Assembly: GCA_027257055.1 (NCBI GenBank) | Contig: JAPVLO010000083.1 | Coordinates: forward strand, 4,510,001 to 4,574,000 | Direction: 5' to 3' | Origin: Cephalopachus bancanus | Lineage: Eukaryota; Chordata; Mammalia; Primates; Tarsiidae | DNA length: 64,000 bases | Part shown: one piece after another, positions 46,936 to 58,560 of the stretch | Layout: each line of letters begins with the position of its first letter | How positions within the stretch are numbered: position 1 is the first letter of the stretch | Translations under genes and position numbers: made by a program | Notes under the pieces: model-generated | Databases searched by the model: none | Told to the model about the DNA's origin: nothing | Seen by the model: only the letters and a program-made list of their open reading frames with translations

Positions 46936-47250
46936 AATGCACACCACCACAGAAATATCAGCAGTATCCGTGAACTTTACCGTCTATGAAAATCACAGAT
47001 GCTTTTCTATAATGATATAGTTGTAGATATCTTGAAATAGCATTTACTTATCAATATTGGAAAATTGTAGCAGCTTCTCCCTAATATATCGCTATGCGTA
47101 TTTCAATGTATTGATATGTATATTTCAATAAATTGTTTCCTTTGTAGTCCTCTATATTTCATTTTTATATTTTATATATATTATGTTTATTTTAATTATT
47201 TTATTGTTATCCTTATATTAAATATTTCATGTTTACTTTAACAACAACAA
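46936..47250 (+). other. Candidate L1 3' transduction
   Basis: Non-L1, very AT-rich DNA between the L1 A-tail and a second A-rich end ('aacaacaacaaaa'). Because the perfect 14-bp direct repeat lies at 45464-45477 and 47251-47264, the inserted unit seems to include this 315-bp segment, as when L1 reads past its own polyadenylation site. An AATAAA lies at about 47127. It contains an internal near-repeat ('atttcaatgtattgatatg', 'atatttcaataaattg'). Confidence 0.6.
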
Positions 47251-47264
47251 AAAAATTGGGTGAG

Positions 47265-47400
47265 GCCAGGCACAGTGGTGCATGCTTGTAATTCCAACAG
47301 TTTAGGAGGCCAAGGTGGGAGAATTGCTTTAGGTCAGGAGTTTGAGGCCATCCTGAACAGCACAGCAAGACCCCATCTAAACAACAACAACAGCAAAAAA
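47265..47400 (+). repeat. Free left Alu monomer (FLAM-like)
   Basis: 'gccaggcacagtggtgcatgc' to 'gcaagaccccatctaaac', then (AAC)n. Only the left arm is present. Confidence 0.85.
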
Positions 47401-47554
47401 AACTACACTGAGTGAGTGAAGAAAAATGGGTGATGAGAAGGTGGAAGGCAGGCCCATCTGCTCAAACACAGTAATGGAAAACATGGCTTTATTCTTTAGC
47501 AGTTAGAGAAATGTAAGCTTAAAAAGCACTTTTGACAGAGTAGCAGTTTGTAAA

Positions 47555-48112
47555 GGAAACAGAAATTGACCTTCCATACAATCCAGCAATCCGCCTTCTG
47601 GGCATATACCCACAGGAACTCAAATCATTCTACAAAATATATACCTGCCTATGCATGTTTATTGCAGCACTACAATAGCAAAAACATAGAACCAATTGTG
47701 CTGCCCATCAAAACTGAATTAAAAAAATGTGATACATATACATGATAGAATATTACACAGCCATAAAGGACAAAATTATGGACTTTGCAGCAACTTGGAT
47801 GGTTTTGGAGACTATCATACTCAGTGATCTATCACAAAAACAAAGTACCACATGAGTACCACATGTTCTCACTCATAAGTAGACCCAGAATACCTATTAT
47901 AATGCTACAAAAAAGGGGTTGGAAGTACAGGGATACTGCCAGGAGAGGGAGGGGGCACATAACATCAATAAGGGTGCCTGATCCTAATCCAGGGGAATGA
48001 GGTCCAATGAGAGGCCCAAAGCTTCACCTATGCCTAAAACACTTATGCAGACAATCCTGACTTGTACCCCTCAGCTTTAAAATACAATAAAATAAAAAAT
48101 AATAAAATGAAA
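47555..48112 (+). repeat. Lineage-specific L1, 5'-truncated
   Basis: ORF2 end from 'agaaattgaccttccatac' through 'cgccttctgggcatataccc' and 'cacagccataaagg'. Variant-A 3' UTR 'aggcccaaagcttcacctatg', 'cttgtacccctcagc', then AAATAA units. Similar flanks 'aaaagcacttttgaca' and 'aaaagtgcatttgaaa' may be a worn target-site duplication. Confidence 0.92.
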
Positions 48113-48883
48113 AGTGCATTTGAAAAGCTTTGAAAACTAAGTACTACTAGCACAATTTAAGTGTGTATGCATATGTGTAGTATCTCCAAAGGAAGATGAA
48201 AGAAAATGAGATCCATATTTTAAAACAACAGCAATGCAAAAAAAATCACAACAATACAAGAAACAAGATGACAAGTAAGACCAAATATATTAAAGGCAAA
48301 GAGTTGCAGATTGAGTCCAAAACTGTTTTAAGAGGCTGATCTAATACAAAATACTATAAATGGGATAAAAGTAAAAGAAAACAAAGGCAACAAAAAAGAA
48401 ACAGCAATGAAAATACTAATATCAAATTGAGAGGAATTTAAGATCAAAAGCAAATTGTAAGACAAGTAGTATCATTTTACATTAAGTTATAAGGTTCTGA
48501 CTAGAATAACAACAGTCCAATCTTTCCTTGCTAACTAGAATTGGATTGAAGCTCATATGGGAAATATTTTCTTAGAGATACAAGGATACATTTTCAGTAA
48601 CTCAATCATAGTAAGAGATTTTTACAGTCTCCATTTTGACAAATCAAGTAGGCAAAAAATAAACAAGCACAATGTTTTGAGAAAATACATAATACAATAA
48701 ATTTCATAAATATATATGTCAAATTACGTATTCTGCGAACCAAGAACCACCTTCTAAAAACCGTCTAAGTAAAAGTTAAAACTACCATCCAGATCTAATT
48801 TAGAAATAACCAAAATGAGAATACTACAGCATGTATAAAAAAAGGTTATGCTATCACCAATGAGGATCTCAGAGGAAAAATCA
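48113..48883. other. Unique AT-rich DNA, nothing recognised
   Basis: No element recognised. Confidence 0.45.
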
Positions 48884-48892
48884 TAAACACTT

Positions 48893-49564
48893 TTTTATTT
48901 ATTTTTATTTTATTTTAAAGATGTGGGGTACAATTCAGGATTAGGTATACAAGTGGTCATCGTACAGGTAAAGTTTGGGCCTCCCCTTGGTCCCTGCTTT
49001 GCCTGGCTTGAGATCAGGTACTCTTATTGATGCTATGTGCCTCCACCCTCCCCCGCCCTCCACCAGCAGTATCCCACTACTGCCAACTCCTTTCTTACAG
49101 TATTATGGTAAATGTTCAGGGTCTGCTTATGAGTGAGAACAGGTGGTACCCTGTTCTATGTTTCTGTGATAGATCGCTGAGTATTATAGACTAAATCCAT
49201 CCAAGTTGCTGCAAAGTCCATATGTTTGTCCTTTTTTTTGTTGTTTTTGAGTTGGAGTCTCACTCTGTCACCTAGACTGGAGTGCAGTGGCTGCTTTCGC
49301 CACCACAGCCTCGACCTGCTGGGCTCCAGCAATCCTTCCGCCTCAGCTTTCCAAGTAGCTGGAACTACAGGTGTGCACTACCATGCCCCACTAATTTTTT
49401 ATTTTATTGTAGAGACGAGGTCTCACCAAGTTGGCCAGGCGGGTCTCGAACCCGTGGGCTCAGGCAATCCACTCACCTCAGCCTCTCAAAGTGCTGGGAT
49501 TACAGGCTGAGGCACCCAGCCCGGCTGATTGTCCTTCTTCATGGCTGCATAATATTCCATCATG
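48893..49564 (-). repeat. Lineage-specific L1 3' end, antisense, split by an Alu
   Basis: 'aagatgtggggtacaattcag', 'aagtttgggcctccccttgg', 'ggcttgagatcaggtactc', 'atccatccaagttgctgc', then the Alu, then 'ccttcttcatggctgcataat'. Direct repeat TAAACACTT at 48884-48892 and 49565-49573 marks the L1 insertion. Confidence 0.94.
49232..49525 (-). repeat. Alu, lineage-specific type, antisense, in L1
   Basis: Poly-T with a G, then 'gagttggagtctcactctg' to 'gaggcacccagcccggc'. It splits the L1 ORF2 text around 'gtttgtcc' and 'gattgtcc', a likely short target-site duplication. Confidence 0.94.
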
Positions 49565-49632
49565 TAAACACTTTGAATAGTAAGCAAGAAAGTATCAAAA
49601 TAAATGAACCGAACACTTATAAGTAAACAGTA

Positions 49633-49808
49633 AGCCAGGCATGGCGTTGTGCACCTGCAGTCCTAGCTACTCTGGGAAGCTGAGGTGGGAGGATCTCTTG
49701 AGCCCAGGACTTCAAGTCTGCAGTGAGTTGTGATCACACCTGTGAATAGCCAACGCATGATGCATTCCAGGCTGGGCAACATAGCAAGACCCAGTCTCTT
49801 AAGAGAAA
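49633..49808 (+). repeat. Right-arm Alu monomer (FRAM-like)
   Basis: 'gccaggcatggcgttgtgc', 'ctgcagtcctagctactctgg', 'cattccaggctgggcaacat'. Starts within the Alu right arm, with a small insertion near 49740. Confidence 0.8.
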
Positions 49809-49814
49809 AAGCAA

Positions 49815-50595
49815 TAAAGCAAGCCCTGGGTAAGCACCATGAAGAAATTCATGTAAAAAAAAAGATAGCAGTGAATAAGAAAATAAAAAAATATGAGAAC
49901 TGACAAATAGCTCCAAAAGATGGACATTTGAAAGAACCAGTTAAACAAGCAAATTTCTGTTGAACCTAATCAGGGAGCAGAAAGCAGTCATAGAATATTG
50001 TGACTCCATGTATGAAAACATTTTTCTAAATAAAAGATTGCTACTTTTGAAAATCCGGATCAAACAATGAAATAATGTTTCACACTCATTAGTCAGGGAA
50101 AAATTATAAAAGTCTAACACTAACTAATGCTACACATATGTTGTTGGATGCACCAGGCTAGACCACAGAGAATTGCTTTGGTTTCGAGGTTAAGCAAGAC
50201 TGGAGACTTCAAGCCACTCAAAGTTGCTGCTATTTTCATCTACTCCCCAAACAGCAAGTGGGCAGGGCAAAGGTGACCCATCTGAGACGCAGGTGGGCAG
50301 GTGTGATTCCTCATCACTTCCCTTGCATTTCATGGTGGCACACGGGAACACCAGTCCACCAGGCTAGAGGAGCATCAAGTGGACAGCTCCCTACTTTCTT
50401 ATATCCCCAAGCATATTAAAACCCAGAAAACTTCTGTTATTCCAGAAGCCAAAAAGCTCATGTCTGATGTTCGGATTCTGTGCCAGCTCTGGGGCAGTGC
50501 CCATTGTCTGCACTGCAGAAGTTTTCATTTATATCCACTCAGGTGACTTGAGGACAATGTTTTGGTCACAATCTTTCACAGGATAAACCGCTACC
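49815..50595. other. Unique DNA, nothing recognised
   Basis: 50140-50560 is less AT-rich than usual here, but no frame or repeat stands out. Confidence 0.4.
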
Positions 50596-50599
50596 CTAT

Positions 50600-50745
50600 T
50601 CATTTTTTTAATTCATTCATTCATTCAACAAATAGTTGGCAGTCTTTCATGTGCCGAGCAACTTAGAATATAAAAACTCTGGACAAAAATAACTGCCCAC
50701 AGTAGGGTCAGCACATTCTACTGGGAAAGACAGATGTGATTTTAA
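50600..50745 (-). repeat. L2 3' end, antisense
   Basis: 'attcattcattcattcaac', 'agtctttcatgtgccgagc', 'cacattctactgggaaagac' follow the reverse L2 tail. Includes an (ATTC)n run. Confidence 0.65.
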
Positions 50746-50841
50746 AAAATTTTATAGTATTGATTGTAGAGGTAGCTGTGGGAACAAGCCATGAATTCAG
50801 GGAATGTTTCACTAGGAAGGTATCATCAAGAATGAGTTTTT

Positions 50842-51145
50842 AGGCCAGGCTCAGTGGCTCATGCCTATAATCTCAGCATTTTGGAAGACCGAGGCAGGAG
50901 GATCACTTGAGTCCAGGAGTTTGAGAACAGCCTGGGAAACATAGTGAAACCTTGTCTCTACAAAAAAAAATCAAAAATTAGCTGGGCGTGGTGGTGTACA
51001 CCTAGAGTTCCAGTTACTTGTGAAGCTGAGACAGAAGGATCACCTGAGCCCAGAAGGTTAAGGGCATGGTAAGCCACCATTGTGCCAATGCACTCCAGCC
51101 TGGTTGACAGAGTGAGACCCCATATCAAAAAAATAAAAATGAATG
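50842..51145 (+). repeat. AluJ-type SINE
   Basis: 'ggccaggctcagtggctcatg' to 'gagaccccatatcaaaaaa'. Near-duplicated flanks 'aagaatgagttttta' and 'aaaatgaatgggtttt' may be a worn target-site duplication. Confidence 0.92.
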
Positions 51146-51189
51146 GGTTTTCTAGCAAAAGTGAGGTGACTCCAAGCAGAGCAGCCTCT

Positions 51190-51505
51190 CTCTCCTCCAG
51201 ATCCTACCACTTCCACTGGCTTCCTCCAACCATCATCCCTCTTGCCTAAATAGTTGGCACTTCCCAGCTACCCTCCTTGTTGATTATATTCAGTCTTGGC
51301 ATTCTTCAGATTTTTCTGCTCTGATCACATATTTCCCTACTTAAATCTGCCATGGGATCCTCACTGCCTTCAAGATAAAATCTGAACTTCATAACCTGAC
51401 TTATTTACATGGACCTTCAAGGTCTGGCTCATGTTTATCTCACCAATATCATCTACTAATTTTTCTCATTACCAGATTTTTCCACAGGTACCAACACTCT
51501 TTGCC
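51190..51505 (+). repeat. L2 LINE fragment
   Basis: 'ctgccatgggatcctcactgc', 'cttcaagataaaatctgaac', 'ggaccttcaaggtctggctc' correspond to the L2 ORF2 end/3' region. Confidence 0.6.
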
Positions 51506-51625
51506 ACACATACCTAATACGGGACCAGAGCCTGAAAAAGTGCTACAAACTTTCAGTGATGGTAATAATGCAAGATGATCATGAGGTGCTAGAAACAGAC
51601 TCTAGCTCCATCAAAAATAAAGAAA

Positions 51626-51915
51626 TCAAGGCTCGGTGGCTCAGCCTGTAATCCCGGCACTTTGGGAGGCTGAGGTGAGTGAATTGCCTGAGCCCACAGG
51701 TTTGAGACCTGCCCGGGCCACTTGGTGAGAACTCATCTCTACAATAATCAAAAATTAGCCAGGCGTGGTAGTGCGAACCTATAGTTCCGGCTACTTGAAG
51801 GCTGAAGCGGAAGGATCCCTGGAGCCAACAGGTCGAGGCTGCGGTGGCTGGGAGCATGCCACTGCACTCCAGTCAGGGCGATGGAGTGAGACTCCAATTC
51901 CAAAAAAAAAGAAGA
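51626..51915 (+). repeat. Alu, lineage-specific type, start slightly truncated
   Basis: Begins 'aaggctcggtggctcagcc' without the leading GCCG and ends 'gactccaattccaaaaaaa'. Preceded by 'aataaagaaatca'. A matching AATAAAGAAATCAGG lies not only near its own tail (in worn form) but also at 51999-52013, beyond an LTR-like tail. Confidence 0.92.
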
Positions 51916-51925
51916 AAGAAATCAG

Positions 51926-51998
51926 GCAATCCCCTTGGGTCCCCTCCCACTGTGGGATCTTTTCTGTCCTCTCAATAAATCTTGCTTTCTCAATAAAA
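51926..51998 (+). repeat. LTR-like 3' end attached to the Alu
   Basis: 'cccttgggtcccctcccac', 'tgtgggatcttttctgtcc', 'tctcaataaatcttgc' has the look of the R/polyadenylation end of a gammaretroviral-type LTR. Only about 70 bp is present, between an Alu and a copy of the Alu's flanking repeat. Non-coding. Confidence 0.4.
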
Positions 51999-52013
51999 TA
52001 AAGAAATCAGGAT

Positions 52014-52640
52014 CCCAGGAAGAGAGAGAAGAAAGTAGATAATGGATAGTAATAAAAGAGGGAGATCTGGGACACTGGGACATGAGATTGAGGCATTGTG
52101 CCTCAACCCAACATCAAAACACTTGGTGGGAGAGATAAGTAGTAGAGATTTCCTCACTTACTTAGTGAGGAAATCCCCAGACAAAGGAGCCTGGATCTTT
52201 CTTCCTGCCTGGAGTTCTATTCCTACAACCGGCAGCTAGAGTACAGCAGATAGCAATGGGAGAAGGCCTGTGAGAACAGCTCCTCACCACCACTCAGCTG
52301 CCCCTGGGTATGGCTAGGGAACTGGAGAGAAGGATGCAGAAAGTATTTGAAAATTACGAGACTGCTCACTAAGCTACCAGTGGTCGGATGATAGACCAGA
52401 TGAGTTTTGGAAGACCAGCAGGGCCACAGAGCAAGGGGGTCATGACTGGGCTTTCCTGGAACAACCCTGAGAAAAACAAACACAAGGTACAGGAGTGACA
52501 GACAGTGAGGCGAAGGCTGATGGCTGAAAACCAATTGGAATAGCTTTCCCGCCAAAAGCCAGTGATGTTGTCAAATGTCTCTTCCTTGATCTCAGGATCA
52601 CACACAAGCCCCATGGGAGTTTTGATCAACCTCAGTGAAA
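52014..52640. other. Unique DNA, nothing recognised
   Basis: Moderately G/C-richer than the window. Minus-strand frames at 52223-52671 show no domain. Confidence 0.4.
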
Positions 52641-52644
52641 GAGC

Positions 52645-52815
52645 AGGAAAAAGGTATGGATTCTGGAGCAAACTACCAGGGCTTACATCTCAATTCTGCC
52701 GCTAAGTAGCTACACAATCTTGAGCAAGTTATTTAATCACTCTGTGCCTTAGTTTCCTCATTGGCAAAAAAGGGAATAATAATGGTGCCATCTCAAAAGT
52801 TATACAGAGTGAGTA
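52645..52815 (+). repeat. MIR SINE, sense
   Basis: Classic MIR text: 'tggattctggagcaaactacc', 'gctaagtagctacacaatc', 'gagcaagttatttaatcac', 'gtgccttagtttcctcattgg', 'ggaataataatggtgcc'. Best-preserved MIR in the window. Confidence 0.88.
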
Positions 52816-52829
52816 CCCAGACAATCCTT

Positions 52830-53027
52830 GATCTTTCCACCACAGCCTCCTGAGTAGCTGGGACTACAGGCACACAAACCATGCCTGGCAAAATTTTTTA
52901 CTATTATTTTTTAACGAGACAAGGTCTCATGTACTGCCTGGACTGATCTCAAATTTCTGAACTTAAATATCCCCTTGCCCTGGCCTCCCAAAATACTGGG
53001 ATTACAGGTGTGAGCCACTGCCCCATG
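52830..53027 (-). repeat. AluJ-type SINE, antisense, partial
   Basis: 'tcctgagtagctgggactac', 'aacgagacaaggtctcatg', 'gattacaggtgtgagccac'. Missing most of the right arm. The next Alu sits just beyond its end. Confidence 0.88.
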
Positions 53028-53040
53028 CTCATAAGGTCTT

Positions 53041-53336
53041 TTTTTTTTTTTTTTTGGAGTTGGAATCTCACTCTGTTGCCCAGGCTGTAGTGCACTGGCA
53101 TGTTTGCGGTCACCACAGCCTTGATCTGCTGGGCTCAGGTGATCCTTCCGTCTCAGCCTTCCAAGTAGCTGGAACTACAGGCATGCGCCCCCACACCCAG
53201 CTAGTTTTCTTAGTTATTGTAGAAATGAAGTCTCACCAAGTTGCCCGGGCTGGTCTCAAACCCATGGGCTCAGGCAATCCTCTCACCATGGCTTCCCAAA
53301 GTCCTGGGATTGCAGACGTGAGTCACGGCACCTGGC
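53041..53336 (-). repeat. Alu, lineage-specific/intermediate, antisense
   Basis: Poly-T, 'gagttggaatctcactctg' to 'gagtcacggcacctggc'. Direct repeat CTCATAAGGTCTT (53028-53040) and CTCATAAGGCCTT (53337-53349), one mismatch. The 113-codon frame across it is Alu-derived. Confidence 0.94.
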
Positions 53337-53409
53337 CTCATAAGGCCTTTAAGCCTATGCCTGTGAAAGGCAGATCATGCAGAATCAGAGAGTAATGCCT
53401 CCCACTGGA

Positions 53410-53605
53410 ATGACAACAGCCAACACTTACAGGGCATTTGTTAAGTGCCAGGCGGTGTTCCAAGCATATTACAGGCCCTCAGTCACTTAATCTTCACACA
53501 ATCTTACGAGGTAGGTACCATGACTTTCGCCATCTTGCAGCTGAAGCAGGCCCAGAGACGCTAGGAAACATGCTTACAGTGACTCAGCTGGGGAATAGTA
53601 AAGCC
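53410..53605 (-). repeat. MIR SINE, antisense
   Basis: 'ggcatttgttaagtgccagg', 'tcttcacacaatcttacgagg', 'gccatcttgcagctgaagc', 'gtgactcagctggggaat' follow reverse MIR closely. Confidence 0.85.
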
Positions 53606-53649
53606 GGTCTTTGGATCCATGCGGTGTTCCAGAGTCCGAGCTCCTAAAT

Positions 53650-55844
53650 GTTACACTCCGCCACTCCTCTGCAGTTTGTATTTGTGCTTAAAGTCAACAG
53701 CAGTGGTTTTCTTTCCACTAAATATATTAACTAAATCTGTTTTCTCTCCTTGTTAGGTGAGATACATTTGATTATACTTAAAAGAGAGAGAGAGAGAGAG
53801 AGACAATCTCTGAAGCTAAACTCTGTTGTATTACCCCTACTAGAAATAGTGAATACTCGGACTTTGATACTTTGAAATAGCTGAAACACCCACTGTTGCT
53901 AACACTGACCAAAGCTATTTATCCCCACAGAAGATCTCCACTCTTATGATAAGTAAGTCACTCCAGCATGGAAACAATAAAGTGAGAGAATTTTTAATAT
54001 TTCAGAATCTTCCACTAAATATAACTTCCTGACAATTCTTGTGCTTTTGCTGACTCAAGACTATCACCATACTTTAAATCTATATTTAGATTGTGATCAA
54101 AATGAAAATGTGGCCAAAATATTAACTTTTTTACAGGAAATTATAGGGCAAAAATGTCATCATATTTGGAGATGCTAGGATTAAGTAGACTCAAAATCTC
54201 ACCCAATCTCTCCTGCTGTGTTTTAGAGTCCACAATTGCTGCTTTTAAAAGAATTGATCTTCAGAGCAAATAAAGAATTTCGTGTACTTATAGTTTTCTT
54301 ATGGGAACTCAGACTTTGAAAGCCTTTCAAGCATGATGTGGAGCTAAAGTATTATCCAGTTTTGCACCCTTTCTACAAACTATTTTTTACTTGTTGGGTC
54401 CAATTACTTCAGACAAGAGTAGAGATTAGCTTTCAAAAATCAAGGACTAAAGCATAGGTGTTGATAGAAAAAAATCACATAAGGAATAAGAAAAGTTCAG
54501 AATTTAAAGTGGAGGAGAAAGGTATTAAAAGGAAGCTGGAGTCTCCTATTCTGTAGTAGCTACTGCCTCCCTGCGGTGAAGAAGTGTCAGTGCCCAAACC
54601 ATATTTGCCTCTTGATTGAAGTTTAATTATTTATCCCTAGCATTTTCTGGCATGTTACTCTGAAATGATTTCCTCTTTATTTTTAGTGTATAATTTTTAT
54701 ATTTCTTTAACCATTCTCTCTTTTGATCGCTGAAGGCATAATAATACAAAATATGAGAGTGAATTAAACTGTTTCCTCAGCTCAAGAGCTATTTCAGCAA
54801 TCCTACAAATAAGTAGAGTGAAAATACAGAGAAATGTAATGACATCTCCAAACAGAAAAAAGGGCACAGAATAATTTGTCTCTTGACAAGTTATGTTTCA
54901 CAACTCTTCTAAAATGTAATAGTAAAAACACTCAACTAGAAACAAAATTATAACATTAATTTCGTTAAATCACAAGTTTCAGAAATAAAGGTCAATATAC
55001 CCTAATGTATGAGTCGCCCAATACATGGAAAAATCTGTCACTATTTGAAATAAAATTAGAGTTTTTTGGTCCAGGGAGTTTTTTGGGAAGATATTTGATT
55101 AAATACTTCACATCTCTTTCCCTGACTGGTGTGTTAGTTCTATTTCTAACTTTCTATAACCATCAGCAACTGATATTTTTAGTACAAGGAACTGCTCTAT
55201 AAATCATTTTTATCTCTAGTCTATTAGCACTTGTGTAACCTACATACTATTGCGTATAAAATGATTGAACAATATCCCTGGCACTGTTTTTTTAGCCATG
55301 ACTGCCCAAAAAAAACACTTACTGATGTTGCACAAGGGGTCATAGAGATGTGTAAAGGAATGACCACTGGGCTCAGACTCTGAGCCAAGAGGGACTCTCT
55401 TCACTAAAACACTCTTACCATATCTACAGCCCACAAAGAATCCCCATGCTGCAGAGCAGACCTAGCAGGCAGAAAGAACATGAACACACAATATTTCACA
55501 GAAAGCTGCAGTATCATGTCACATTTTTTTTAAACAAGAAAAGTAGACAGATGGCCTCATCCAACATATAACAGGTAAGCATAGCCATTCATTAGAATTA
55601 CTTGATAAAGATTCGGCTCTTAAGGTTCATTTTGGACAGTTTCTAAGCAAATTCTGTCACTAAGAATAAAGAACTAAGAATTGCATACCCCAGAGAAAAT
55701 ACTGTGGGGTCAGATTTGAGAGAATGGGACCCAGGAGAAAATCTCCACCTTCTGAGCAAAAAATATATTAGAGAACAGAACTATTCCCTGGACATACTAA
55801 TTAACAAGTATCCCCTAATGGAGAACCAGAGAATGATGATAGAG

Positions 55845-55845
<1 letters not shown>
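53650..55845. other. Repeat-poor unique DNA
   Basis: 2.2 kb with no element recognised except a (GA)n run at 53782-53804. No convincing coding frame. Confidence 0.5.
53782..53804 (+). repeat. (GA)n microsatellite
   Basis: About eleven GA units after 'atacttaaaa'. Confidence 0.9.

Positions 55846-55909
<64 letters not shown>
55846..55909 (+). repeat. Compound (GT)n(GA)n microsatellite
   Basis: About 17 GT units directly followed by about 15 GA units with no interruption. Likely highly length-variable between individuals. Confidence 0.97.
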
Positions 55910-55914
<5 letters not shown>

Positions 55915-58430
55915 TACTCCTCTTGTGGATAATGTGTAACAAAGGGCTTGCACTAAGATATCAAGATAACACAGCAGATTCCAAGTGAGCTATAAGATAG
56001 ACCACCATGTGGAAATGTAGATGAGATGAGACATGTTTTACACCTAGCACAGGACCTGGCCACCGTCAAATGGGGCTATGTCTATAACTTAGAGTGATCT
56101 TTAAGCCTATTATATAAAAGTGACCTAAAATGTCATGTATGCTAGAGTCTTCATCAAGCGGTTGGGGAGATGGGAAAACACACACATTGAGCAAGGCTAA
56201 AGGGACAGTGACAGACAAAAATGCGATAGCGTTCATAATCATAGCCCCTGATCCCTACTTATTCAATGAACTATTTAAAAAAGTGGAGTTAATTATATGT
56301 AACTCTCACTCTCATTACTCATTGCTATTAAGGCTTTCTGTTGTCTTCAGAAGGCTGTACGTTATTAATCCTGCTGGATATAGTTAGATGCCTAGACCAG
56401 GTGAATCTTATCTGTTCCTACACAGATTAAGGTAAAATAATGCATCTTCTGGAACTTTGCTCCATGGTGCCATGCATTTCGTTTCTGATTTGTTTTCTGA
56501 ATAATGAATCCCTATTCTCTGCAATACAGGCAGATCAAAAGGTAAATCTGTATGGTCTCTGTGATCTTTATTTCACAAGTGCACTTAACTCATCCTAAAT
56601 AACAAGGATGATACAAAATGAGCACATATGGAGTGAGAGTGAAAAGACCCCAGAAATAGCCATGCTTCAAGATTCAGTACAATCTAGTAACTATTCCCCA
56701 GCAGAAGTTTCTGAACCTCCACTCTAAATGTCCCACCATAAATACACCTCTTCCACCCCTTGTTTCTTCCTTATAATTGTTCCTCTCATTACAGAATGGC
56801 ATGTGCTCTCTAAATCTTTCTATACAACTTTTCTAGGAGGAGAGGGTAGTTGAGATGAGACATGTCCTCCTTACTGAGGACACTCATGCTAAGTCATTTC
56901 ATAGGTTTGGCAGCCAGTCTATGGATTAGGTGCCTTAGGAAAACTTGCTCCCACCCCTCTGCTTAAGGGGGAGATTGAGGCTGGCTGCTCGGTCCACAAG
57001 AGCCACGAGCAGGAAGTTAATGGGCATAATAACTGACATGTCTAGCACAATAATGTCAAGGATTTGGGATTTTTGCTCTGTATCGATAACTTTGAATTTT
57101 ACTAACAAGTTTTATCTACTACAAGAACTATACATGAGTCCTATGTAATATACAACTAGCTACATCATTATTAAATACATTTTGTGATTACATTCCTTTT
57201 AATAAATAAAAGTAATCTCTGGACATGTTTATAAACACATCTCTATTTGAAAATCACATCTTCAATAATCCCTTTAATCATAAGAAATCCCCACAACACT
57301 CTACAGAGCTATTATTTTGTGGAGGGTCTTGCACAAAGGTGGAGATTTTTCAGTCCAGTTTGTTTCCTTCAGCAGGTACAGGTAGCTTCTTAGTGTTGCA
57401 GACAGTTAATGATATCGACTTAAAAACCGAAAGGTGCAGATGGAGAGGCAGATGGAGCTGTCACCGTACACACAGGCTGAGTAAGCACAGTAGGCACACT
57501 GAATGCACTTGCCAGAGAATCTGCAATAATAAAACATTAGCTCCCTGAAACCGTGCTGGACTTTAGACTCCAAATGGAAACAACTAATCATTAGTCATTT
57601 ACAACAAGCCATGTCAGAAGTGTGTATGGCACTCAACAAGTAAATATGATTCAAAAGGCCCACTGTGAATAGATGAGTAGTTGAGAAGAACCACCACACA
57701 ACACACACAAAACGGAAGTCTGTTGATCCAATGTATTTTTCTAACTCCAGGCAGAGCCATGTCTATCAAGCCTTTATTAGTTGTTTAACCAGTTAAGAAA
57801 CATACCTAATTGAAAACATTGCATAACATGGCTTGGCAATGTATTTCATGGTCCTTAAAAAATAAGAGCCATCTTCCTTCAAATAATTAAAGACAATTAT
57901 TAATTACATCATTTCACAATTTATCACTCAGGATTTTATCTTCTCAATGTCTCTGCTAAAATGCAGAACCTAATTCTGAGTATTATTAAAACCCAGAATT
58001 CAATGAAAACATTCTCTTCCGTTACATTATATTGGACTACCATTAATATTTCAGCATCTTTATAGCCTTTTTAATAGAAATACTTCTTTGCTGAAAAAGG
58101 TATACTTGATAAATCAGTAGGCTTAATGTTCTCATTAAAAATAGAATTTTGGAATTAGACGTTGCAAGAAACCATACATGATGGCTTAATCTGTGCTCAA
58201 CAGAGAAGGCCTTTCTGACTCTGTGCCCCTAACTACCTTATTAGTATTTACTAAATAATTAAAGAAGACCAACCTTATCCAGTCCTGTAACTTCAGTTTT
58301 ATGATTATGGTTCCCAAACCCGAGTCTCCCGATTCCAGAATGCACATTTCCAGCTGACTGCTGGACTTTTTCCTTTGGGGGTCCCAAAACAGGACAAGGT
58401 CACTTTTAGCTGCCATTGTGTCCACAGCAG
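55910..58430. other. Repeat-poor unique DNA
   Basis: 2.5 kb without an element I recognise. Frames at 56130-56387 and 57225-57548 have no family resemblance. Confidence 0.5.
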
Positions 58431-58436
58431 CAGCAA

Positions 58437-58560
58437 TACTGGCATCACTTGGAAGCGTGTTAGAATGCAAAATCTCAGATCTCCTTATCGAAATCTGCAT
58501 TTCATCACTATCCCTAGGTGATTCCGATTGCATGTTCAAGTTTGAGAAGCGCTGCTCAAT
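58437..58560. mobile_element. MER5-like hAT-Charlie DNA transposon remnant
   Basis: 'ggcatcacttggaagcgtg', 'ttagaatgcaaaatctcag' on one side and 'taggtgattccgattgc', 'caagtttgagaagcgctgc' on the other are the paired, roughly palindromic ends of a MER5-like element whose middle is mostly deleted. Confidence 0.75.
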
